This document shows, piece by piece, positions 18,528 to 31,213 of a stretch of 64,000 bases of DNA; position 1 is the first letter of the stretch; the number at the start of each line of letters is the position of its first letter. The DNA comes from Prostheceraeus crozeri. Taxonomy: Eukaryota > Platyhelminthes > Polycladida > Euryleptidae. Location: NCBI GenBank assembly GCA_907163375.1, contig CAJQUW010007090.1, forward strand, positions 372,001 to 436,000, read 5' to 3'. Made by a program: the position numbers and the translations under genes. The notes under the pieces were generated by a model that made no database searches, had not been told where the DNA came from, and was given only the letters and a program-made list of their open reading frames with translations.

Positions 18528-21500
18528 TTTCTCATTCTTCATCGGTCTAGCATTAGAAGAAGCCAGAATCTGGCTTTCCGGATTTGAACATAAAATTGTC
18601 CAGTTAATTCAACTTAACTTGCTAATTTGTGTTACTGTTTTGGTTATCTTTGATAGCTTATTACTTAAGATTGTTTGCTTGGGAAACAAATTATATTTCT
18701 TTGAATTTTTGTGAACAATTTTGTGGCAGTTTTCTTGCTGATTATAGCTCCATTAGTTACCATTATTACATTTGAAGGTCATTAATTGCTTCATCAGTGT
18801 TTCCTGTAAATTCGAAAACGATTTTAGTGCTGTCTTCTTAATTGAAATTTCTACTGTTCTAAACCTTCATTATTCATCGCACATGTTGAGATACAAAATT
18901 TGATTGGTGCTGGCGCATCACCCAAGAAAATTTCCTCGACCTCTTTTACAATCTTCCTGGTGTGTGGTTAAGTCTTCATTAGGCCTAGTGTTTTATTATG
19001 CTTTGGCTTTGTTAATTCCTGTCATTCATGCGTCAATGGCACAATCATCAAATTGAGCAAAGCAGAATTGTATCTTGAACTAACTACTTCCACAGCTGAA
19101 TCAAAAACTGTGAAAGTAACTGACTTTTGAATAAGAAGGTAAAAATCATAGAACTAGGCTATGCAAAATAGTTATACTATAGACAAATATGATGCATGGA
19201 GATTTTCATAGTTTCAAAACACTCGTATTCTGCATAGATCACTCGCTAAAGCTCGTGATCTATGTAGAATACTCATGTTTTGAAACTATGAAAATAAATC
19301 TCCATACACCACATTTGTGTACGGTATGACTACTACATATTTTCCAATGAAATCACATAAATACATAGATAGCAATGCGTATCAATGCCTGATTTACAAT
19401 AAAAATGCATACTATGAACATAACCCGGTGACATATTGCACTTGCATATTTGCTAATTATGAAGATTGTAAAGATGTGGAGATGTCTTCAGACCAGAACT
19501 ATTTAAGTTTTGAGCACATGCATTTCTTGGCAGAAGAGACTGCGCTTTTTTCTCTATAAGGAATTTTCAGTATGGCTGGAAATGACTTAGCAATCTAAAG
19601 GACTGTACAACGGACTGCTCTGTGTCTATCTATCCTGGTTTTGTCGTGTGGCTGATTATCATAAAGATGTAGAGAACCAGTTCTATATATGTTAAGCTAT
19701 TTTGGACCATTCCGAGTCATGCTGACGAACCCTGGTAGGGCAAAGCTCAGTGTCTAGGGCTGCCACAATTTTTGTGCTTAAAACTGTTCGTCTACGGACT
19801 CTATCAGATTTTCTAATGTTTTGCAAACGTGCAAGTTTTATAGTATGATTTAATTGATACATAATAATGCTTATTTCAGGACTGATGGAAGAAACGGCAT
19901 ATGCCTACACTCCTACAGATATGTTCGAAAAAATACGTTTGATAAAGACCAAAAGAACCAAAGCTGCCAGGAGATAGAATATTTATAATATACTTTATAG
20001 TAGTAAATGTACATGATACACTTGCAGTACTTCTATGATTGCAGATTTGAAGTAGAATCTTATAAACAAATTGTTACCACTTTCATTCCTTGTTTGCGAC
20101 TTTTTATGTGTTCTGATTAATTATGAGGTTTTCCCAAACATTTGCCATTTGAGTACCGCATTAATTAATAGGGTAGATATAATTTCAGTCTAAATGGACT
20201 ATGACTATTTCAGTCACATGCTCTCAATTTTAATGGAGATTATCAAACTTATAATGCAAAACGGTCTAGAAATGAAAAAGAATGCAAGCGAGAATAACTG
20301 CAAACTTTTAGTCACTGAATCTCAAATATTCAGAATCACGCGATTTTCGATTAATGGTGCGCTGAGTCGCACGATTCGAAATCGCGCCCACCACTGCGAT
20401 GCAAAAAAATACATTTTAGAGAAAGTAAGTTAACTGCAAAGTCGAGATATAAGTATAATACTGCAAATAACAATAAGGGACTAATAACGACGACATTAAA
20501 GAAAATCCATGAAGTTAAATGTTGAAAACAAATCAATGGATTCATCATCCTTGTGGCAGAGCAATGACTCATAAGAGTGTTTTCTTTCTCCATCAAAACC
20601 GTGTAAAAACCGACACCGCAAACTGCTACTTTGTTAAACTTTGATAATTACTTTATTCAACATGCCAAAATATTGAATGCTGATAATGAGATTGTTAATG
20701 ATAAATTGAATATTACTGCTAATACGTTGTCATCATCGAAATTGCTTGTCTAGTAGATCCTGTCAGAAAAATATAATAGAAGATAATGAAAATACATGCT
20801 TATTAATTTTAATTTAACTGAGTATTCATTGCATTTTATCTGTATTTGTTATAATACAAAAAGGCGAATTTATGAATTACTGAGGTATAATTTAATCACA
20901 CAATGACATAAAAGTAAAAAGAAATTTCTGAAGAATTATTTTCTAAGAAAACAAAAAAATGCTAAAGCAATGAAATGACTTTATTTAGATACTTGCGAAG
21001 CTTCACATATTTTTGATGCTCTATTAACAAGCCTGTTCACAGATTCTTATCTCATCAGAATTTTTATTCTTTTCAATAACTTTCCTCCGCTTCTGTACAG
21101 TAACTAATCACAGTATAGACAAGGGTTAATAAGTTCATCATGCTTGAATTGCATTTCATCTAAATTAACTTCAAGAACGTGAAGGCATTTGAAACTGGTT
21201 GTCATTGAGTAAAATATTCCAACTTCACCTATCTATCATTTTCGTGCTAGATCTTCACTTCAATGTCATGTCCAAAACATATTGCTTTGATTCAAGCACA
21301 GCGTGAATGTAATTACTGTCGCTAGCAGATCGCCTGAACACATCTACATTTATGAAATGCCTTAAAGTTTCGAAAAGAAACTGTCTTTACCAGACGAAGG
21401 AGTTTGTTTCTGAGATTTTAAGCATTTGTCTCTTATCATTGATTCTATACCACTGAAGAATCAGAATATTAATTTATAAAGTTGGTGGACAGCACAAAAA

Positions 21501-21561
21501 GGAGTGAAGACATTGACTTAAGTGCTATAGTGATTTACAACATTCTATATTAGATGAGAAA
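18528..21561. other. Gene-poor stretch with a foldback element
   Basis: AT-rich, with no exon supported. The only clear structure is the foldback at 19182-19319. A plus-strand frame near 20194-20433 runs into GTAAGT, but it overlaps a minus-strand repeat-like motif (CAGTGGTGGGCGC...) and has no good acceptor, so it is not annotated as an exon. Confidence 0.4.
19182..19319. repeat. Short foldback element (about 62-bp arms)
   Basis: 19182-19243 and 19253-19319 are inverted copies separated by about 9 bp (TCGCTAAAGCT region), with a few mismatches and a 3-base length difference. The core TTTTCATAGTTTCAAAACA is repeated exactly in inverted form. A transcript would fold into a long hairpin, so it could be a small MITE or a hairpin RNA source. 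Confidence 0.75.
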
Positions 21562-21773
21562 TGATGATGATGGTTTAAAGTCACTACTCCCCGCATTAGC
21601 ACTTGGATACTGGGGGCTTGGACAGTGATGACATAGTGAGACTCTTATCAGGAGAGTTGTGATCTTTTTAGCAAGGAAACCCTTCCTGCCGACTTCCTTT
21701 CACACTTTCGGGGCTCGAACACTGAAGCGATAGATCACTAGGCCAAACACTTAGCCACTGTGCCACGGATCAC
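21562..21773 (-). mobile_element. tRNA-derived SINE with A and B boxes
   Basis: Read on the minus strand, the element opens GTGATCCGTGGCACAGTGG and contains a perfect A box (TGGCACAGTGG, 21765-21755) and B box (GTTCGAGCCCC, 21720-21710) spaced as in a tRNA. A roughly 135-bp unrelated body follows, ending in a CATCATCATCAT tail. AGAAA flanks both ends (21557-21561 and 21774-21778) as a short target duplication. It is mobilised by a LINE or other retroelement in trans. This is the clearest SINE in the window. Confidence 0.85.
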
Positions 21774-21778
21774 AGAAA

Positions 21779-22592
21779 AGCATTAAGATTCAAAATATTT
21801 GTCTATAAAGCTTGCACCTGGTTTTAATTCACTGTCATTTTATAGGAAATTGCTGAAAATCAATTTGATTCATCACATGTAATGATAAGACCTTTAAGTT
21901 TTGTTTACAGCAACAGGTTTCAAACAAACTGCTAAATGCTGAGTCAAATACCTGACATTGCATAACTCCGGTCATATGAGTTTCTCGTAGACAATGCACA
22001 CTTATCGTTCATCATTCTAAGCATATCCTCGATTTATGTTTTTCCTTATCAAAAATTACTCGTGTAGTAGGAGTGCTGTACAGAAAATTTTAAAAATTGA
22101 ACAGAAAATAAGGGAAAATTCAAATTAGTTATTTGTGTGCGAATTTATGTTGATTCAAGTTACGGGAAGCGTTGCAATTCCTGCCGTAAAGCCGACTCAT
22201 GATGACCATACCAACATTGTGATACTCATTTCGAAGCTGGATTCTGTTGTAATGGTTGAGCGTCAATTAACGAGAGAGGAGACAAAATGTGAGCGCACAT
22301 TCCTACACAAACTATAAACTAATGATGTCAATTCGCGCGAAGTTCAAAGAAACAGATTCAGTTGACTTTGTTCTGGGGAACCTAGCGTAGGATAAAATCG
22401 AACAAATTCGTGAAGTCTTAGAAGAGTTAATTCAACATCAATCGCTCATAGACTGAGATTCTATGGAGTGCTACTACATAAAACAATAAAGAAAAACCTT
22501 GCGCTGTATGAAAATTTCTATTCTTAACAACCATAAGCCTGCGAATATGATAAAATGACCTGGATTGTTATGTGGAATGATTTTTATAAGCT
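21779..22592. other. Non-coding stretch
   Basis: AT-rich, no exon, RNA gene or repeat recognised. Confidence 0.4.
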
Positions 22593-23110
22593 TATTCATT
22601 CTGACGACGGATTTTTATCACAACTATGCCGCCTGACTCAGCAACTTTCACTCTGTAGGAATGTCAACCGGCACAATTGGAGGAGCAGAGGGCCTAACCG
22701 TGTCACTGAGGTACAGTGTGGTGCGCATTGTTTCATTATGCGATCAATTGCCCTAATTTCTTTTATGTTGTTATCAAAAAGCAACGCTCGAACCGCGATG
22801 CTCGAACCCAACCCCATATCAAAAAGCGATGCTCGAACCCATTTTTATTTTCAAATTGAGAGATGAAGACAGCTCAAATCCACGTCGTTCAAACATGAAT
22901 ATGACCCCTTTCACTGAATTTTCAAAGTACGAGGATTTCTAACCGACAAGTTTCCCAGAAAATGGATTGGGAGCGATGGCGATTCTCCAGATAGCCAGAA
23001 CCCCCAATTGAACACCTCTGGATTTTATGTTTGTTGGTATGTCGCATCCACTGAGGAAGACCCATGGGAAGACCTCACTGACTTAGCCATGGAGGTCGGA
23101 TTATTAGCTA
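22593..23110 (+). pseudogene. Decayed Tc1/mariner-superfamily transposase fragment
   Basis: Several plus-strand pieces match, in order, a transposase family common in arthropods and other invertebrates (recognised by pattern). One is LCRNVNRHNWRSRGPNR near 22650-22700, equivalent to the 'VNRHN-R-WG-EN' block. Then HFYFQIER near 22840, equivalent to the 'F-QQDGAPPH' block with the catalytic Asp lost. Then FLTDKFPRKWIG near 22937-22975, and finally LNTSGFYVCWYV near 23010-23050, equivalent to 'SPDLTPLDFFLWGYV'. The frame changes and key aspartates are missing, so it is dead. No terminal repeats were identified. Confidence 0.65.
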
Positions 23111-25313
23111 TCTTCGCTAACTATTAGCTTTGATATCTGTCCTCTGACTAGGCAAACTTGTTCAATTCATCGAAAAAATAAGCCTCGGCTATATCATCCG
23201 AAACCAATGTAATGTATAGTATTTAAATACTTGATTTCACACGTTTAAGCCCCATCTCTAAACTTCAACCCTCATGAGTAGAAAGTCACTTTCAACATTG
23301 TTGGCAACGTGATGAGTATTATTCTTTTCATAACAAAATATCATGAATATTTCTTTCGTTTTTTCATGCGTAAATAACAGGCATTAGCGAATGGCTTTAC
23401 TAAGGGACATCTTACATTTGAAAATAATCGTCCATTGAACTAACTTCTAACGTCAGGTGTTCATCAAAATGCTGCTGAGAGACGTTCTGAGCTAGTCACA
23501 GATATTTGACATTTTGTTGTTGCTATAAACAAATCTCAAAGGCCTCATTACGGCGTGTAATGAATCAAATTTGAATTTAAACATTTTGTTTCAAAATGAC
23601 GGAGGGCCAAAACCAGGCACAAGCTTTATGGGCATGGGCATCCTGTATATCAAACGTATACCCAATAATATTTAATTGACAGGGCATCCCTTAAGTAACA
23701 TGAACAACGATTAAATTGATGGTAATCATTACCAGTAATGCAATTAATAAAAATCACTGGAGGGTAAAATTGTTCAATATGTATTTAAGACTAGAAGACA
23801 ATACAATCAATCTGCTGAAACCAACGAGTATATCACGTAAATCTGATTCACGTTCGCTGTTTCTCAACCTGTTCACGTATTAACTTTGATTCAGTTTCCT
23901 CGAGTTGGAACAGGCTCATATCAGGTGCCATCTGATATCTCACCATCCGATGGCTTTCATCTACTCATGTTTCGTCTTCAAAGTGATACATCGAAATGTT
24001 GGAACACTTGTCCTCGCAAATTTTCCTCTCAATCAGCCTACAGGAAACAGACTTTTCAACCCCTTTTTTCATCGGCACTGATAGAAATAATGATTGTTGT
24101 GATCGTCTGCAAAGATCTACATGAACGACAGTGCTCTTTGATTTTAATCAAAGTTTGTGATGCTTGCGAATCCTCCTGCATGGTTCATATTATTTAACAT
24201 TCATAAATACATGTAAACAATAATCTAATATCAATGTTTGTGTAAAATTCAGTGTCTCTTGGACTAAAAAATCCACATCAAAGTGCGACTAGATTCGCAT
24301 CTACATTTATATATTTTTTGTTAAAATTACTTTGAATTACGAGTGTGGCATTGGCAGAAGCTACAGCAACTTGACTACAATGGGCATACTTTTCGTTTAA
24401 TTTTAGAAAAAAAACTGCGGAACATGTCAAACTAGATTCTAGCTCGCCACTTCAAAATGTTGGGAAGCACCGCTCTGAACAAATACTTCGCAATATATTA
24501 CTTATTTTCAAGTTTCCTCATAAATCCGATCGCGTATCGTGTATTGATTAGTCACATACATGCATAATAGTCACTTGAATTTCTCAGTTGAATAAAACGA
24601 TAGCGTTGTATGCTATTTTAAAAATCTGTTTACTTAAATCTGTTATCACAGCAAATATCTATTTTGGTTCAGCCGTTTAACCGCCCCCACCTGTAATCTC
24701 GAGACAGCAGATGTTCAAATACTTTTTTATTAATGTGCCCTCTGAACCTTCTTTCTCCGCATTTCTAGTTATGTCCTTTGCCATTTATCCACAGGACCAT
24801 GAAGGTAATGTATCTGATTGCGTTACGAGGCGTGAGAAATTACAGAAAACCAGCTTCAAAATTATTAAATGAAGACGGTGACTGGTGAAATTGTATCTCA
24901 AATGATTTTATTTTATTAATCTGTTTCTTTACCCATCTTTTAATCATGTCATACTATGTTATGTACATATACACATGCACATGCAATAGATATTTTACTC
25001 GTATGATTTCAGATTGATTGAAAAAAATGATGAATGCACTAATGTTTATTTCTATATCACATATGAATGCGCTTCATTACCCATTGCTATTTCAGATCAT
25101 GTCGTGAATGCTTCGATTTCTGTTGCAGATTGTCTTGATTGCTTCTGAATAAATTTCACTCTGCAAACTTGATGTAATGTATCAAATTTATAATATATAC
25201 TGACTTCCAATAGGTAATTGATAACTATCAAATTCTGTCAAAGGAGTTAAATGGGTATAAAAGTTTTTAAAAAAATGAAGAGCTGCGATTTATTAGGTGA
25301 GAATGGATGACTT
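23111..25313. other. Intergenic DNA beyond the 3' end of gene 2
   Basis: No supported gene. The minus-strand polyadenylation signal of gene 2 lies at its right edge. Confidence 0.4.
25289..25294 (-). terminator. Polyadenylation signal AATAAA of host gene 2
   Basis: AATAAA on the minus strand begins about 20 bases after the gene 2 stop codon (25314-25316), so the 3' untranslated region would be very short. Confidence 0.6.
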
Positions 25314-25601
25314 TTACTCGCTAAACCATGATTCTAAAGCCCTTTTTTTCTTGCAGTCACATTTTTCTAAACGTGTCATGAGTGCGTCTTGAATTTCGTT
25401 AGCATTTACCTCCTCATCATCACTCTCTTCAGCATCTTGCCTCTTCTGCTGCTCGATAAGTTGAGACTCGAAGTTCTCGGCCATTTCTTTAGCACGCTCG
25501 AGTTTCTCCACCAAATCTGCGTTCGAAATCTCTAGTGCGGATACGCGTGCCCGCATTACAGACTCACGCTCTGATGGTTCTGTCAAAGTTGACATAGAAT
25601 T
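25314..25601 (-). CDS. Host gene 2, terminal exon (coiled coil, 95 codons)
   Basis: Follows a strong 3' splice site (CGTATTTCAG|AATTC) and runs open in phase 0 to a TAA stop. The peptide is strongly helical with heptad spacing (RARVSALEISNADLVEKLERAKEMAENFESQL), then an acidic patch (DAEESDDEEVNANE), and ends CDCKKKRALESWFSE. This continues the coiled coil of the preceding exon at 25661-25894. A minus-strand AATAAA follows. The protein is not recognised; a structural, ciliary or centrosomal coiled-coil protein would fit but is only inference. Confidence 0.8.
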   Translation of the reverse strand, partial: NSMSTLTEPSERESVMRARVSALEISNADLVEKLERAKEMAENFESQLIEQQKRQDAEESDDEEVNANEIQDALMTRLEKCDCKKKRALESWFSE

Positions 25602-25660
25602 CTGAAATACGATTGCATCATGTAGATAAGTCATTCAATAGGCACATATAATACGCTTAC

Positions 25661-25894
25661 TTGCTGCTCTGCGGTAGCAATCATTGTTTCCATTTGATCC
25701 ACCGCCTTCTCGGCGAAGCCTTGGGCAACTTCCCTATGATTTTCACTTGAATCAATTGCGCGAAGGAGAATTTCTCTTTCTTTCATCCATCTGGCTTTGT
25801 GCTCTTGGAACTGACCTTTAAGAGTCTGGATTTTCCGGTCGGTAACTTTTTTTAATGCATCCATCCGGTCACCAGATTGCCGGACAGAAGCCGT
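25661..25894 (-). CDS. Host gene 2, exon 7 of the visible set (coiled coil, 78 codons)
   Basis: A 234-nt exon between TTCTCTCACAG and CAA|GTAAGC, both phase 0. It encodes a charged helical segment (TDRKIQTLKGQFQEHKARW, then KEREILLRAIDSSE) ending in Ala/Met/Gln-rich helix, consistent with a parallel coiled coil. It joins in frame to 25314-25601 across a 59-bp intron. Confidence 0.8.
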
Positions 25895-26320
25895 CTGTGA
25901 GAGAAGACATTTTCATTGCAGCTGGCCGCCGATTCATCATTCCAATTCATTAATTGTGCTTTAAATCTATATTACTTGTTAATCAAATAAGTAATACATT
26001 TTAAAATGCTAAATTGAGTTATGTAGCTAATCTCTCAAAAAATTGAAAATGATTAAATTTGAAATCTGAACCTCAAATTGCCAGTAAAATTTCTGAAGAT
26101 TCATCGCATTCCGTGAATCAACTATAAACAAGTACTATATGCATTATAGCAATATCATACATGAAAAGTTTCATCCTTGTTCTGAAAAAATGCCCATTGA
26201 AAAACTGGCGAAATAGACTCGGGGACTAGATTAGAACAAATGCTGTGACTGTGATAGATTAGAACAAATGCTTCATTGCAAATGACTATCAAATTAGCGA
26301 ATGAGAAATGTAGGACTTAC
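25895..26320 (-). other. Intron of host gene 2
   Basis: A 426-bp AT-rich intron between the donor after 26321 and the acceptor before 25894. Nothing else recognised. Confidence 0.7.
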
Positions 26321-26374
26321 CAGGTTTCGGTATTGTCTGAAGCGACCAATAACGTGATGCCTCGGAACTGAGTC
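26321..26374 (-). CDS. Host gene 2, exon 6 of the visible set (18 codons)
   Basis: A 54-nt micro-exon with excellent signals (CCATTTTCAG|GAC and CTG|GTAAGT), phase 0 at both ends. The peptide is DSVPRHHVIGRFRQYRNL, basic and aromatic. It bridges the acidic part of the protein (31703-31849) and the coiled coil. Confidence 0.8.
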
Positions 26375-26561
26375 CTGAAAATGGTAAAGTTTTGTTTAAA
26401 AAAATGGTTAAGAAAACTAAAGATTAGTATTGTTCTCTTCTATTATCAGAATTCAGTCCATTAATTGTTTTCATGTTCTTTACAGTTCTATAGAGCCATT
26501 AGCAGTGCATTCCTTATTCGCATAGTTAATGTGAGCAGCAAATGACGATTGTTGAAGCTAT

Positions 26562-27407
26562 TGCAGCCACAGAATTAGATTGTTTAATCGTATCTCTTTG
26601 CTAGAAGTGCAAACTCATTCAAACAGATGGCACATGCAAGAACTTAATAAGTGGCCAAAAAGAAATTTTTAATACCTTGCAGAGATAGGAAAAACAGTCG
26701 TGCGTCGCTTGCGGATTGCTCTGAATTCCTTCAAAATGCTCCGATCGCCACGACTCCTTCAGATTCGAAGAATTCAGATCATTGCGCAAAAGTCTTCTCG
26801 ATAATGTTGGGCACTCCGATCATTTTAAAAAAAGTTAGCAGGCGCATGAAAAAACGTTCACAAACTTCTCTGTAGAACTTGACATCGTCTGTGTCTCTTT
26901 GCTGTGTGATTCGTTTGATAACAGTCACTGAAACTTTGCACAATTTGGCGTGTTTAATGTTGAACTGGCTGCTCATTGTTCGATTGCTATGGTATTTAGT
27001 CAGCAGATTGTGCCATTTCATTTACGTTACATGTTCTGATGTTTCCCTTCTAGTCAAACAGAAGGAGAAACGACCTGTCTAATTCTGTGATTGCAGCCTT
27101 ACGAATTATGCCCACTTTACACTGGCAGTCGCTGCAGTTGCAGCCACAAAATTAGACAGGTCGTCTCTTCTTCCGTTAGACTAGAAGGGAAGCATTGCAA
27201 TATGTAGCGTAAACACGCCAAATTGTGTGAAGTTTCAGTGACTGTTATCAACCGGATCACACAGCAAAGAGATTTTTCCTATCTCTGCAAGGTATTAAAA
27301 ATTTCTTTTTGCCCACTTATTAAGTTCCTGCGTGTGTCATTGTTTTGAATCAGTATGCACTTCTAACAAAGTGATGCGATTAAATAATCTAAATCTGTGG
27401 TTGCAGC
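26562..27407. mobile_element. Foldback/MITE element with nested inverted arms
   Basis: Outer arms 26562-26694 and 27273-27407 are inverted copies containing ACTTAATAAGTGG and AAATTTTTAATACCTTGCAG. Inner arms about 26895-27097 and 27139-27271 are also inverted copies (CTTTGCTGTGTGAT, GATAACAGTCACTGAAACTT, CGACCTGTCTAATT). The left side carries about 200 bp (26695-26894) lacking on the right. Together they form an almost whole-element palindrome centred near 27118. No coding sequence and no confident target duplication. Confidence 0.75.
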
Positions 27408-29805
27408 AGACGAGTGACACGCCCGTCACGTGATTGAAACGCAGCATGACATAGCTATGAAAAATAACTGCATGTGCAGCACCTAATTTACATTGCAAAC
27501 AGTAAGACAGCAAGTCAGTTGCTGCACTGTCTAACCAAAGTGGGTAATGGAAAATAACGAGGTCATCTTCGTCATCTGCACAGCACATGAACTGCCAGTG
27601 CAAAGCAGGACTTAATCATCAAATTAATCTCATTAAACTCATTAATCTGTCTAAAAGCATGCATCTATGCAAAGACATGCATAGAGTTCTACAGGTAGAA
27701 CGACAGAATGAATAATGATACTTAATTTTCTTTCAATTGAAATAATGTGCAAAATGAATTCCAATAATGCACACACTTTGCTTTTGCTTGGTGCGCACAA
27801 CTCACGAGAATGCTATTTCATATATATTTGAAGGACAACTATACTCCTTTTTATAATGAAAAAGTTCACAACCAGGCATTCAAAATTGTCATGACATTGC
27901 CACATAGCTAATAATGAGAATATTGAAATCATCAAGTCACATTATTTGTAATTAGGGAAGAACAATTACACTTGAAATTTTTAGTCAAATAACTTGTCGT
28001 ATCCATAAGAAGCAATCAAAATTGCGCAGCATGAATAATGAAAATACGTAGTGAAATGCTCATAAACAGTTCTACCAGAGTTAAGCGCATTTGAAAGTTC
28101 AAACAATAAGGAACAATTCAGCAATGCAACACAAAATGCATCGTACTTTTATGTCAAATTTTGATTCAAAGTTAAGACCATCACGATTTCATCTCCTATT
28201 GGACCGGGTTTATGAGAGTAGGATGGCATTTAGTGCGCTGATGTAAGAATGTAATGGTATAACGTGAATCTATCTATATATCTATCTTTATCTAACTTGA
28301 ATACATATAATGGCATAGCTTGGATTCATTACATATGCTTCACAAATTTGTGCCACAAAAATTGAGATACCGAACTGAAGAGATCGAGAACAAAATCACC
28401 CGAGTAGAGGTCGGTCACAAATTCCTCAACAGTGTGAAAAATGATAAAATACAATGGATTTTATTAGAAAAGTCGCTTCATAGTGATAAGTAACTATTTA
28501 TTCAGCAAAACTGCTGACTACAAAACTATAAACCATGGTAGAAAAACATGTGTAATGAAGGAAATTCCATTCATTTCTCGATTTTTGTTAAACAGACGAA
28601 GTGAAGTATTTGAGACGAACAGATTTCGTGCGCATTCAGATGGTTAAAAATCTACATTATCATTTTATGACTATTTTGATGCCTTGCTATCCACGGAAGG
28701 ATTGACAAAATGATGGAAACCCTTTCCACTTTCCGATGTCTAGGAAGCACCGAGCAAACTGTCTCCGACATTAAAGTAGCTGACATCTCCCTCGCAGAAG
28801 ACATCTGCGCCCTACGAGCACGGCAATTGTGGACATTCCACCGTCCAGATATACATATATTATCACTAGTGCGCTAGAAAAGCCAGAGTGCTGTATAACT
28901 TGTATAGGACTAGTAATGCTAGTGATCGATACAATGGACTTATAGTACAATGCTCGCTTTTGCATCCCACGGTCCTGAGTTGTATTTCTGATCGGAGAAA
29001 ATAGATGATTTGTGCGGGTATTGGTCAAAAATGAAATACCAGCAAAATAAATGAACACCATTTTTTCCTGGGCATGTTTATTGTACTAGCAGGGCAGGAA
29101 CCGGCCGCTGTCCACGCCGGTTCCAACCTATTTGTTACAATATGTGTCTAAAAAAACAAGTTGAATTTGGCAAATATCGGGAAACGAGGAATCATCCGTC
29201 AAACAGGCGTTGCTATCGTGATTATTCGAAATTTTGATTTCTAGTTCATCAACGACACAGCATAAAATCTCAGGCGACTCATTCTTGCGTTGCGACCCTG
29301 CAACGGGGAAACGCTAGTGCAATCGATAATAGAGAAGTGGCCCTCGTCTTCTATCAGAATCCAGTCCATCGTACCAGGCCACCTTTAGCCCCCAGGCTGT
29401 GATCTGATCTTTCTCATAGCGCCCTTTTGAATCGACTGCGATCAAGATATGGCAGACTTCAGTGCCATATCAGCATCAAATGGCCGCTATGTACGTGCAT
29501 GTGGATATCAACCAAAGTAAGTATGCAAGTGTACTTTGACCTCAACAGACAAGCGATCATGGTATCCACTGTAAGAAGATTGGTATGGAGGCCGGAGCGT
29601 GAGGATATTACATGCCGAGAAAGATGATTGTAGAAAGTGGTTACATTTCACCTTCTTGAAACTTACGAACACTCATTCTACAAGTATTCATTCTTCTATA
29701 CTTTTCAATTTTCTATTAAAATTTCTCATACGAATACGGTCCCTCGATATCGCATACGCATGCAAGCAATAGCATATCAATCATATGAATAATGTGACTC
29801 CTTTG

Positions 29806-31213
29806 CAGGGGTGAGCCGCCACATTTGGATCTGTGACACATTTTGTCACACTTTAATATTCAAGATTTGTCACATTTTGTCACACATCGATGGGCGCTAA
29901 TGTCATATTTTGTCACATGCACATTGACATAAATGTCACATTTCGTCACATGCTAATGGAAACATATGTAAAAATTATGACACATGATGATGTGCAGGAA
30001 ATTGGCCGCTTTCGAAATTGAATTTTTTGCTGCCCTATCAATGAATGCATATCAAGCGCGTTATAGTGGGACAAGATCGAGAAATCTTTAATTTATTATT
30101 ACTACTTCTTTTCATTTAAGGAGTTTCATAGAAATTGCCATTGAAGATATCATCTAACAGTTGCCCCCAGATTTGTGGCGACAGCAAAACAAACCAAGGG
30201 TAAGACCATGACACCTTTATTTTTGTTTTAAGTGAAAAATTACACTAAAACGTTGTAGTCTTATTACAATTATGATTATTTTTAATGTTTTTAAATCCAT
30301 TTTGATAGTAAACAATAAGCACGCATTCGGAAAAAATTCAACAAAATGAATTCACAGACAATATCATTTCGCACAAAAAAGAGCACTTTTACTCGTAATT
30401 CTGTTTTCAGTGAAGAAATATCACTGAGTTCTGTTACAATTGCTATTATTCCTTGGATTGTGTGCATTATCGGAACTACAACTTCGCAAGGACCCCTGCG
30501 ATATGGAAATGACAATCGAAAAACTTATGACCAAATGGAATGAATGTTGCAATTGGGCCATCAAGCTCAAAGTCAACTTTAAACAAGCGAACTAGTAGCA
30601 TCACGATTTACCTGGTGGAAGTGCAAGTCGCCAATGGGAGTACGGAGAAACACACTGTAAACTGTAGGGCACTGACTTAGGCACGAAGCCGAAATTTCGT
30701 GCCAGTTAGCGCCTAGTTAGTGCCTTTCTAGTGCCTCGAGGCACAAGCAGGCGCCACTAGGCACTAATAGGCATCAAACCAAATATTTGCTTATCCAATG
30801 AAATCGAAAGAAAAATCAATGTGCACGAACTCAGTACTATGAACTTCGTGCCTACTCGTGCCTTGTGTTGGTTAGAATTGATGCCTAAATTTCGTGCCTA
30901 ATTCAAGCAAAATTTCGTGCCCTGGAGTTTACAGGGCATATCTATCTTGCATATTCCGAGTACAAATCAAACTCATAGAAAGAAGTTGTCATTATTTCAC
31001 TCATACGAAGTTGATGCTCCTCTGTGACTTAACACCTCATTATACTATGTCATACTACCGTAAAAACATTGCTTCTGTCAAATTATTTTTCTGGTTATGT
31101 GAATTTGTCACATTTTGTAACAAGAAAAATGAAAAATACACAGTATGGCACATTTTACTTTGAGATGAAAAAATGTCACATACTGTCACATTTTGTCACA
31201 TCGGCCCACCCCT
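29806..31213. mobile_element. hAT-like non-autonomous element, about 1.4 kb
   Basis: The left end opens CAGGGGTGAGCCG and the right end closes CGGCCCACCCCT, the CAGGGGTG type of terminus common in hAT elements. Subterminal regions at both ends are crowded with repeats of TGTCACATTTTGTCACA in both orientations, resembling transposase-binding arrays. CCTTTG flanks both ends, suggesting a partly decayed 8-bp target duplication. No transposase is encoded. A second inverted-repeat element is nested at 30655-30934. Confidence 0.65.
30655..30934. mobile_element. Nested MITE made of GTGCC/GGCAC repeats
   Basis: Begins CTGTAAACTGTAGGGCAC and ends with the near-complement GTGCCCTGGAGTTTACAG. The interior is full of short AATTTCGTGCC / GGCACGAA units in both orientations. 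It sits inside the hAT-like element, so it inserted later or is its core. No coding capacity. Confidence 0.65.

Noticed and set aside
20194-20433. Plus-strand frame ending at GTAAGT
   Set aside because: No acceptor or start context, and it overlaps a minus-strand short repeat motif, so the donor match is probably chance.
28260-28310. CTATCTATATATCTATC stretch as a regulatory element
   Set aside because: Simple-sequence repeat without other support.
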